Positions 11,701 through 16,502 of a stretch of DNA of 16,502 nt are shown here, piece by piece. The notes under the pieces are model-generated. The model was given only the letters and a program-made list of their open reading frames with translations. It made no database searches and was not told the origin of the DNA. The stretch's first letter is position 1. Each line of letters starts with the position of its first letter. Location: the NCBI GenBank assembly GCA_003649085.1, contig QMQV01000028.1, positions 1 to 16,502 of the forward strand, in the 5' to 3' direction. The translations under genes were made by a program, and so were the position numbers. This DNA comes from Thermoproteota archaeon (GTDB lineage Archaea; Thermoproteota; Methanomethylicia; Methanomethylicales; B66-G16).

Positions 11701-12792
11701 ATGGATATCGAAGAGAGGATGCAGCTGATATTGAGACCTCCAACCGAAGAAGTAGTAACAGTTGAGGAGCTGCGCCGTTTACTCGAAACCAAGACAACTC
11801 CTGTAGCCTATAACGGGTTCGAACCCTCAGGTTTAGCGCATTTAGGGACAGGGCTTATATGCGCTTATAAAATGCGCGATTTGATCGAAGCTGGTGTTAA
11901 GGTTAAGGTGTTGTTAGCTACGCATCACGCCTGGATTAACAATAAGCTCGGAGGCGATTTAGAGAAAATAAAGCTTGCTGCTAAACACTTTATTCACGCT
12001 TGGACCGCTTGCGGTGTTCCAAGAGATAAGGTTGAGTATATCATGGCTGATGAGCTATACGATGATGTCGAATACTGGAATAAGGTGTTGAAGGTTGCTA
12101 GAGAGCTCACAATAGCTAGAGCTAAGCGTACTCTTGAGATAGCAGGTAGACAAAGCGTTGAAGCTAAGAAGGTTGCAGATCTCATTTATACGCCAATGCA
12201 GGTAGCTGACATATTTCACCTAGGCGTAGACATATGTCAGCTTGGAATGGATCAGAGAAAAGCTAACATGGTTGCTAGAGAGCTTGGGCCGTCTCTGGGA
12301 TTTTGGAAACCAGTATCGGTACACCATCATCTGCTGCTTGGCTTAGATGCTCCTCCGACTTGGCCATTAACTGAAGAAAAGGCTAAGGAGGTTATGTCAA
12401 GCATTAAGATGAGCAAGAGCAAGCCTACGACGAGCATCTTCATTTACGACCCCCCAGAAGAGATTAGGAAGAAGGTTTTGAGGGCTTTTTGTCCAGAGAA
12501 AGAAGTTAAGTTTAACCCGATACTTGAGATAGCTAAGTACATAGTTTTTAGAGAACGAGACGAGCTTGTCATTGAAAAGCCAGCTAAGTTTGGTGGAGAG
12601 AAGCTTGAGTATCATAGCTATGGAGAGCTTGAGAAAGACTATGCTGCTGGCAAAATTCACCCACTTGACTTGAAGAATGCCGTTGCTGAAGCGTTAATTG
12701 AGATACTTAAGCCTGTCAGAGATTACTTTGCTTCTAACAAGGAGGCATATGAAACCTTAGCTGTTGTGAAGCAGTTTGAAATCACGAGGTAA
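11701..12792 (+). CDS. tyrS: Tyrosyl-tRNA synthetase, archaeal type
   Basis: A 363-residue class I synthetase that charges tRNA-Tyr. Seen: Tyr37-Asn-Gly-Phe-Glu-Pro-Ser-Gly44 of the Tyr/ATP pocket, the HIGH-like His47-Leu-Gly-Thr50, Tyr163 with Pro-Met-Gln-Val-Ala-Asp at 165-170, Gly-Val-Asp at 175-177 and Gly-Met-Asp-Gln-Arg-Lys at 182-187, Lys236-Met-Ser-Lys-Ser240, and the C-terminal Phe-Gly-Gly-Glu, His-Pro-Leu-Asp-Leu-Lys-Asn-Ala-Val-Ala-Glu seen in archaeal and eukaryotic enzymes. Longer than the ~306-residue Methanocaldococcus enzyme, as in many crenarchaea. The last His of HIGH is Thr. The ATG is the first start after the promoter. The next gene follows after 5 bases. Confidence 0.93.
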   Translation: MDIEERMQLILRPPTEEVVTVEELRRLLETKTTPVAYNGFEPSGLAHLGTGLICAYKMRDLIEAGVKVKVLLATHHAWINNKLGGDLEKIKLAAKHFIHAWTACGVPRDKVEYIMADELYDDVEYWNKVLKVARELTIARAKRTLEIAGRQSVEAKKVADLIYTPMQVADIFHLGVDICQLGMDQRKANMVARELGPSLGFWKPVSVHHHLLLGLDAPPTWPLTEEKAKEVMSSIKMSKSKPTTSIFIYDPPEEIRKKVLRAFCPEKEVKFNPILEIAKYIVFRERDELVIEKPAKFGGEKLEYHSYGELEKDYAAGKIHPLDLKNAVAEALIEILKPVRDYFASNKEAYETLAVVKQFEITR

Positions 12793-12797
12793 ACTAG

Positions 12798-13121
12798 ATG
12801 CTTGATGAAAGTGTTACTTTAAAACAGCTTAAAGAGGAAGTTGCTCGCTTCGTTCATGAAAGAAATTGGGAGCATTATCACAATCTAAAGGATTTAGCAA
12901 TAGCCTTAAGCGTTGAAGCCTCAGAGCTGTTAAATCTCTTCAAGTGGAAACGTGTTGAAGAGCTTAACGTAGACATGGAAAGCATAGAGGATGAACTTGC
13001 TGACGTAGTCATTTACGCTCTCTGTATAGCTAACGTACTAGAAACAGATCTTTCAAATGCTATCCTAAAGAAACTTGAGAAAAATAGAGCTAAGTATCCC
13101 ATTGGAAGTCGATTAGGTTAA
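12798..13121 (+). CDS. MazG-like nucleotide pyrophosphohydrolase
   Basis: A 107-residue all-alpha protein of the MazG/dCTPase (RS21-C6) type, which cleaves nucleoside triphosphates to monophosphate and pyrophosphate and may remove non-standard nucleotides. Seen: Trp24 and His-Tyr-His near the start, Glu40-x2-Glu43 in Val-Glu-Ala-Ser-Glu-Leu, Glu66-x2-Asp69 in Glu-Leu-Ala-Asp-Val, the four Mg-binding acids, and the terminal Asn-Arg-Ala-Lys-Tyr-Pro. Single-domain length is normal. The ATG has GAGGT shortly upstream, inside the end of tyrS, so the two genes are likely cotranscribed. Its 3' end overlaps moaE tail-to-tail by 4 bases. The preferred nucleotide is not readable. Confidence 0.87.
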   Translation: MLDESVTLKQLKEEVARFVHERNWEHYHNLKDLAIALSVEASELLNLFKWKRVEELNVDMESIEDELADVVIYALCIANVLETDLSNAILKKLEKNRAKYPIGSRLG

Positions 13122-13546
13122 CCTTTAATAACCCTAGTTCCTTTGTCTGTATACTCCTTCTTCTGTATAGGTAGCTCGTACTTCATCCTATCTACGAGCT
13201 CAGTTAATGCGTTAAAAGCCTCTTTCTTATGCTTAGAGCTCACAAATAGACACATGGTGGAGCGCTTAGCATATGCGTCACCAATCTTATGATAAGCTCT
13301 AATGCCTATTACACCATATTTTGAAGCGACTTCTTCGCATACCCTGAACATCTTCTCTTCAACAGCTTTTTCTTCAGCTTCATAAGATAGCTTCTCCACT
13401 TTAGCTCCATCGTCAGCTATTGATCTAACAGCACCTAGAAAAGCGACCACGCAACCTACTAAACCATCTCCTTCCTCTACCATTTCCTTGACAACCCTCC
13501 CAATATCAATATCGTCGCGGAACGTTTGTGTCTTGACGTGAGGCAT
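13118..13546 (-). CDS. moaE: Molybdopterin synthase catalytic subunit MoaE
   Basis: A 142-residue protein that, with thiocarboxylated MoaD, adds two sulfurs to cyclic pyranopterin monophosphate. Seen: Phe-Leu-Gly-Ala-Val-Arg at 36-41, Leu-Ser-Tyr-Glu-Ala at 53-57, His86-Lys-Ile-Gly-Asp, and the C-terminal Leu-Pro-Ile-Gln-Lys-Lys-Glu (125-131) with Lys122, Lys129 and Lys130 covering the catalytic lysines; most bacterial MoaE have Trp where Gln128 stands. The ATG has GGGAGG eight bases upstream. MoaD is not encoded nearby; archaea often use a separate ubiquitin-fold MoaD/SAMP protein. Transcribed alone from a promoter shared with kptA. Confidence 0.93.
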   Translation of the reverse strand: MPHVKTQTFRDDIDIGRVVKEMVEEGDGLVGCVVAFLGAVRSIADDGAKVEKLSYEAEEKAVEEKMFRVCEEVASKYGVIGIRAYHKIGDAYAKRSTMCLFVSSKHKKEAFNALTELVDRMKYELPIQKKEYTDKGTRVIKG

Positions 13547-13583
13547 TGTGAATGCCTCCCTTAGGCTTTTAAAGAAGGTCTTA

Positions 13584-13591
13584 ATTTAAAG
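13584..13591. promoter_or_regulatory. Bidirectional TATA box between moaE and kptA
   Basis: ATTTAAAG is near-symmetric. On the plus strand it predicts transcription from about 13613, at the kptA ATG (13614); on the minus strand it predicts about 13562, a 16-base leader that keeps the moaE GGGAGG site. A second minus-strand box, TTTAAAAG, lies near 13574-13567. Positions are inferred from usual TATA spacing. Confidence 0.35.
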
Positions 13592-13607
13592 AGTTATCTA
13601 GCGTAAG

Positions 13608-14306
13608 GTGAAAATGCCAGAGCAGTTAAAGGATATTTATCAATGTAAGGTTTGTGGAAGGTTTATTGAAAGCCAGAGGCATTGCGGCACCAAAGCAGCT
13701 TTTATCATAGATGGTGAGAGAAGATTAAGGCTTAGTAAGCTGATGTCAGCCATATTGCGCCACATAGCTAAGGACATCGGGTTAAATGTAACTAAGGATG
13801 GATGGGTTAGCATCAGTGAAATGGTCTCGAAGATTAAGCAGTGGAAGCCTGAAAACTACTCTTGGGTTGAAAACGAGCATATCGTAGCAATAGCAGAAGT
13901 TGACGCAAAAGGACGCTTTGAAGTCTCAGGAGGCTTAATTAGGGCTAGATACGGGCATACGATGGACGTTGAAATACCATTACCTGAAGATAACGAAGTT
14001 AGCGTCTTATATCATGGCACAAGCTCCAGCAACCTTAAGGACATTATGGAACAGGGTATAAAGCCCATGGAAAGGCGTAAGGTGCATCTAACATCTAGTT
14101 TAGAAGAGGCGTTGGAAAGTGCTCGTAGAAAAGGCATTGACGTGGTTATCTTAGAAGTTGATGCGCGTAAGCTTAGGTCGAAGGGGTATAAGACACTAAA
14201 AGCAGGAAAACACGTATATGTGACAGACTATGTGCCTCCAGACTGTATAAGGAAGATGCCACGTGCTAAAATAGCCAAGCTGATAGCAAGTTCATCGCGT
14301 AAGTAG
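13608..14306 (+). CDS. kptA: RNA 2'-phosphotransferase KptA/Tpt1 with zinc-binding N-terminus
   Basis: A 232-residue enzyme that transfers a 2'-phosphate from RNA to NAD, as in tRNA splicing in eukaryotes; archaea make no such junction by their known ligase, so its target there is unclear. Seen: zinc ribbon-like Cys13-x2-Cys16 ... His25-Cys26; then the KptA core: Leu-Ser-Lys-Leu-Met-Ser-Ala-Ile-Leu-Arg51-His52, Gly-Trp-Val at 65-67, Ile-Arg112-Ala-Arg114-Tyr-Gly-His117, and Tyr135-His-Gly-Thr138, giving the Arg-His-Arg-Arg catalytic set with a later Arg. The GTG at 13608 overlaps the AAGGTGA site; the ATG at 13614 fits the predicted transcript start and may be the true start. Followed by a hairpin and a T-run. 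Confidence 0.92.
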   Translation: MKMPEQLKDIYQCKVCGRFIESQRHCGTKAAFIIDGERRLRLSKLMSAILRHIAKDIGLNVTKDGWVSISEMVSKIKQWKPENYSWVENEHIVAIAEVDAKGRFEVSGGLIRARYGHTMDVEIPLPEDNEVSVLYHGTSSSNLKDIMEQGIKPMERRKVHLTSSLEEALESARRKGIDVVILEVDARKLRSKGYKTLKAGKHVYVTDYVPPDCIRKMPRAKIAKLIASSSRK

Positions 14307-14328
14307 GCTTTTATCATAAAGCTTTTTT
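14307..14328 (+). terminator. Hairpin plus T-run after kptA
   Basis: GCTTT (14307-14311) pairs with AAAGC (14318-14322) around a six-base loop, directly followed by six T (14323-14328) and placed right after the kptA stop. Archaeal termination relies mainly on the T-run; the stem is short, so its role is less certain. Confidence 0.5.
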
Positions 14329-14348
14329 ACAACTGGCTTAGGGTTACC

Positions 14349-14356
14349 TTAAAATA
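14349..14356 (+). promoter_or_regulatory. TATA-box candidate for moaC-moaB
   Basis: TTAAAATA lies about 26 bases before 14379, close to an AGGTG site at 14378-14382. This implies a very short leader and fits a start at TTG 14385 or 14391. Confidence 0.4.
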
Positions 14357-14384
14357 CTCTAAAAAACCTCATTAACTAGGTGCT

Positions 14385-14837
14385 TTGCTGTTGTCCGTCA
14401 AGATGGTTGACATAACCGAAAAAGATAGCGTGTATAGAGAAGCTATTGCTTCAGGGTTCATAAAGCTTAAGCCTACGACTTTAAAGCTACTACGTGAAGG
14501 CAAAGTAGAGAAAGGAGATGTTTTTTCCGTAGCCCAGACAGCTGCTATTTTAGCTGCTAAGAAGACTCCTGAGCTTATACCGCTGTGTCATCCCATACCC
14601 ATAACTAACGTAGAGGTATCGTTTGTTATTGAGGAAGACGGCGTTAATGTAACTGCCGTAGTTAAGAGTGTAGGTAAGACTGGTGTTGAAATGGAAGCTT
14701 TACAAGCTGTTTCACAAGCCTTGCTTACCATATGGGATATGGTTAAGAAGTATGAGAAGGATGAAAGAGGGCAATATCCCACAACTGTAATAACCGACAT
14801 TAAGGTGCTTAGTAAGGTTAAGGAGGGGATGAATTGA
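14385..14837 (+). CDS. moaC: Cyclic pyranopterin monophosphate synthase MoaC
   Basis: A 150-residue enzyme that turns the MoaA product into cyclic pyranopterin monophosphate. Seen: Met7-Val-Asp-Ile-Thr, Lys43-Gly-Asp-Val, Ala-Ala-Lys-Lys-Thr-Pro, Leu-Ile-Pro-Leu-Cys-His-Pro-Ile at 64-71, Gly-Lys-Thr-Gly-Val-Glu-Met-Glu-Ala-Leu at 97-106, and Thr-Ile-Trp-Asp118-Met-Val-Lys121, the catalytic Asp/Lys pair. The usual C-terminal Gly-Gly-Lys-Ser-Gly is absent; the protein ends Lys-Val-Lys-Glu-Gly-Met-Asn. The start is uncertain: TTG 14385, TTG 14391 or ATG 14403 (Met-Val-Asp); spacing from AGGTG favours 14391. The stop overlaps the moaB start by four bases (TTGA), so translation is coupled. Confidence 0.93.
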   Translation: MLLSVKMVDITEKDSVYREAIASGFIKLKPTTLKLLREGKVEKGDVFSVAQTAAILAAKKTPELIPLCHPIPITNVEVSFVIEEDGVNVTAVVKSVGKTGVEMEALQAVSQALLTIWDMVKKYEKDERGQYPTTVITDIKVLSKVKEGMN

Positions 14838-15379
14838 GCAAGTTTGTTGAAAAGCATAGAGAAGAAGCTGAAGCTATTCCAGTAAAATGCGCTATTATAG
14901 TTACAAGCTCAACGCTCTATGAACAAATGACGTTGGGTATTGAGCCTGAAGATGAAACCGGTAGTTTGATTGAGAGGAGGCTTGTGGAAAAAGGCTTTGA
15001 CGTGATATATAGGAGGATTGTGCCTAATGAATGGGATAGGATTAAGGGAGCTATTCTACACGCTATCTATGAAGCGCGAGCTGACGTAGTCATAACTACA
15101 GGAGGCACTGGGCTAAGCGCTACGGATATGACTGTTGAAGTGGTTGAAAGCCTATTAACTAAGAGGATGCCTGGGTTTGGCGAGCTGTTTAGGTTTTTAA
15201 GCTATCAAGAAATTGGGGCAGCAGCTATGTTAAGTAGAGCAACTGCAGGTCTTGTTGATAGCACGCTGATATTTGCTTTACCTGGCTCTGCGCAAGCTGC
15301 CCAAGTAGCTCTTGAGAAGTTAATATTACCAGAGCTTAGACATGCTGTAAAACAAGCTAAAAAGGGGATTATTAAGTAG
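14834..15379 (+). CDS. moaB: Molybdopterin adenylyltransferase MoaB/MogA family
   Basis: A 181-residue protein that activates molybdopterin with ATP to give MPT-AMP, the substrate of MoeA. Seen: Glu-Asp-Glu-Thr-Gly-Ser-Leu-Ile at 39-46, Thr-Thr-Gly-Gly-Thr-Gly-Leu-Ser-Ala-Thr-Asp98, Met-Pro-Gly-Phe-Gly-Glu-Leu-Phe-Arg at 112-120, Met-Leu-Ser-Arg-Ala-Thr-Ala-Gly at 132-139 and Ala-Leu-Pro-Gly-Ser at 148-152. An extension of about 15 charged residues precedes the core, as in archaeal MoaB hexamers. TTG start with GGAGGGGATG just before it, inside the end of moaC. Known: archaea use MoaB in place of MogA. Confidence 0.93.
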   Translation: MSKFVEKHREEAEAIPVKCAIIVTSSTLYEQMTLGIEPEDETGSLIERRLVEKGFDVIYRRIVPNEWDRIKGAILHAIYEARADVVITTGGTGLSATDMTVEVVESLLTKRMPGFGELFRFLSYQEIGAAAMLSRATAGLVDSTLIFALPGSAQAAQVALEKLILPELRHAVKQAKKGIIK

Positions 15380-15406
15380 CTTCACATCATTTTACCTACA
15401 CGAGAG

Positions 15407-15414
15407 TTTTTAAG
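15407..15414 (+). promoter_or_regulatory. TATA-box candidate for the PAPS-reductase-family gene
   Basis: TTTTTAAG lies about 50 bases before the ATG at 15461, giving a predicted transcript start near 15437. The leader then contains GGTGAT (15445-15450) and AGGTAAG (from 15452), either of which could be the ribosome binding site. Confidence 0.4.
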
Positions 15415-15460
15415 GGCATGTGCTCTTATGGTCTTGGAAAAACTGGTGATTAGGTAAGAG

Positions 15461-16502
15461 ATGAAAAAGCGTAGGCTTTGGCCAATAATAGCTAAGACTT
15501 CTTGGTGTAAGGAGTGTAACGTGCCGCTAATCTCTGAGTACTGTTCTCGTTGTGGACAAAGAGGTTTAAAGCTAAGGATTTGTAAGCCGGGAGATGCCCG
15601 TCCTGCACTTGAGTATGATCTTAAGCTCTTAGAAGAGGTTTTGTGGAAGGAGTTTTGTTCAAATAAACCGTTTAACAGCCTATTGAGAGATAAAGCGGTT
15701 TTATTGAATAAGGCTGTTTACATAGATGACATGAAGGAGGTCATTTGTGATGGAAACGTTATAGGCAAGCTCTACTTTGATCCTAGGCTTATGTCCTGGA
15801 GGTTTAGACTTGACTTCTATGGTGCGTTAAAGCTCTTAGAGCTAGGCTTAATTGACCACGTTGAAGTAGAGCATAAGGTTAAGAAGGGAGAGATTATTGG
15901 TAGGTCAATAGCTGACCTAGGTAAACCTATTGTGTTAACCAGAAGAGGCAAGCCTTTCGGTGTTGGAAGAGGCATCAAAGAGGGTATTTTGGTTGAAAGA
16001 ATTTTGGAGGTTCATGACGTAAATGAGACATCGCATGCACGAGCAGGGATTAAAGAGGTTTTAGAAGCTAACGAATTACAGCTTTATACGCTGCGTTCGA
16101 GAGCTATCAAGTTTATTAACGTAATGGCAGAAAAAGTGTCAAAACCTGTTGTATTGTCGTTTTCCGGAGGAAAGGATAGTGCAGTTTGCCTTGATTTGGC
16201 TGCTGAAGCTTTAGGAGATTTTGAAGTGTTGTTTAATGATACTGGGATAGAGCTCCCTGAGACTATTAAGAATGTTGAGGAGCTTGTCGAAAAAGCAGGG
16301 TTTAAGCTTGTTGAAGCCCGTGCTGGTGAAGCTTTTTGGGAAGCCGTTGAACTTTTTGGTCCTCCAGCTAGGGATTATAGATGGTGCTGTAAGATTTGTA
16401 AGCTGATACCGATAGCTAGGGTTGTCAAAAGCAGATGGCCTAATGGCGCATTAAGCATCGTTGGGCAGAGAGCATTTGAATCTCTTGAAAGAGCAGCTGG
16501 CC
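15461..16502 (+). CDS. PAPS-reductase-family protein with zinc ribbon and PUA domain, 3'-truncated by the window
   Basis: The frame is open from the ATG to the window end (347 complete codons), so the C-terminus is missing. Seen: an N-terminal zinc ribbon with Cys16-x2-Cys19 and Cys28-x2-Cys31; a middle region ending in a PUA-like RNA-binding domain (about 145-185: Lys-Gly-Glu-Ile-Ile-Gly, Gly-Lys-Pro-Phe-Gly-Val-Gly-Arg-Gly); then an adenine-alpha-hydrolase fold with the pyrophosphate loop Ser-Phe-Ser-Gly-Gly-Lys-Asp-Ser near 232-239 and Cys309, Cys310 and Cys313 after Arg-Trp. Known: this three-part protein is widespread in archaea and uncharacterised; the PUA domain suggests RNA, so thiolation or another tRNA/rRNA modification is more likely than sulfate reduction. 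This last point is inference. Confidence 0.85.
   Translation, partial: MKKRRLWPIIAKTSWCKECNVPLISEYCSRCGQRGLKLRICKPGDARPALEYDLKLLEEVLWKEFCSNKPFNSLLRDKAVLLNKAVYIDDMKEVICDGNVIGKLYFDPRLMSWRFRLDFYGALKLLELGLIDHVEVEHKVKKGEIIGRSIADLGKPIVLTRRGKPFGVGRGIKEGILVERILEVHDVNETSHARAGIKEVLEANELQLYTLRSRAIKFINVMAEKVSKPVVLSFSGGKDSAVCLDLAAEALGDFEVLFNDTGIELPETIKNVEELVEKAGFKLVEARAGEAFWEAVELFGPPARDYRWCCKICKLIPIARVVKSRWPNGALSIVGQRAFESLERAAG

Noticed and set aside
11815..11826. Sequence GGGTTCGAACCC looking like the T-arm of a tRNA
   Set aside because: It encodes Gly-Phe-Glu-Pro in the conserved tyrosine pocket of tyrS and no acceptor, D or anticodon arms surround it.
12045..12068. Repeated TGATGA-like boxes suggesting another C/D RNA
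   Set aside because: They encode Asp/Glu codons in tyrS and no CTGA boxes occur at suitable distance.
15461..16502. Assimilatory PAPS reductase (CysH)
   Set aside because: The zinc ribbon and PUA-like domain ahead of the pyrophosphate loop are those of the archaeal uncharacterised family, not of CysH.

Overview
The window looks like a piece of an archaeal chromosome, most likely from the TACK / Thermoproteota side. Evidence: A/T-rich TATA-type boxes about 25-30 bases before many genes, GGTGAT-type ribosome binding sites, very frequent TTG start codons, an archaeal-type tyrosyl-tRNA synthetase, an aKMT-like small methyltransferase, a KptA with a zinc-binding N-terminus, a zinc ribbon-PUA-PAPS-reductase protein and a C/D box guide RNA. 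The lineage cannot be fixed from the sequence alone. Genes are densely packed on both strands and base composition looks uniform. I see no insertion sequence, CRISPR array, tRNA or rRNA gene.

Region 1 (1-1776) is the most striking. The window opens inside a gene whose C-terminal ~145 residues read like the C-terminus of Dop/PafA, the Pup deamidase/ligase family of actinobacterial pupylation. Five bases after its stop, with a good ribosome binding site, is an unlisted 37-codon gene (449-562). It encodes a lysine-rich peptide ending in Pro-Pro-Gly-Glu. Order (dop then pup), spacing, small size and C-terminal Gly-Glu all suggest a Pup-like modifier with its enzyme. A major facilitator transporter follows 35 bases later and may share the transcript. 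An archaeal pupylation-like pair would be unusual, because archaea are known for ubiquitin-like SAMP systems.

Region 2 (1745-5541) holds an MTH1187/YkoF-like thiamine-binding protein, an aKMT-like methyltransferase, a 217-base leader rich in repeats before an ECF transporter S component, an unrecognised 220-residue protein, and a radical SAM/SPASM enzyme whose ribosome binding site lies in a hairpin. Region 3 (5542-6754, minus strand) is a two-gene unit of a HemK-like methyltransferase and a universal stress protein, under a palindrome-centred TATA box.

Region 4 (6755-15379) is dominated by molybdenum/tungsten cofactor synthesis: moaA (minus, with an unrecognised companion gene) diverges from two tandem moeA genes, the second fused to a periplasmic-binding-protein-like domain. 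Further on come moaE (minus), moaC and moaB. MoaA and MoaC make the pterin intermediate, MoaE is part of molybdopterin synthase, MoaB adenylates molybdopterin and MoeA inserts the metal. MoaD, MobA and a molybdate/tungstate transporter are not in the window. Interleaved are tyrS, a MazG-like nucleotide pyrophosphohydrolase and kptA. A previously unlisted C/D box sRNA with all four boxes lies on the minus strand between moeA2 and tyrS. Region 5 (15461 to the end) is a PAPS-reductase-family protein cut by the window edge.
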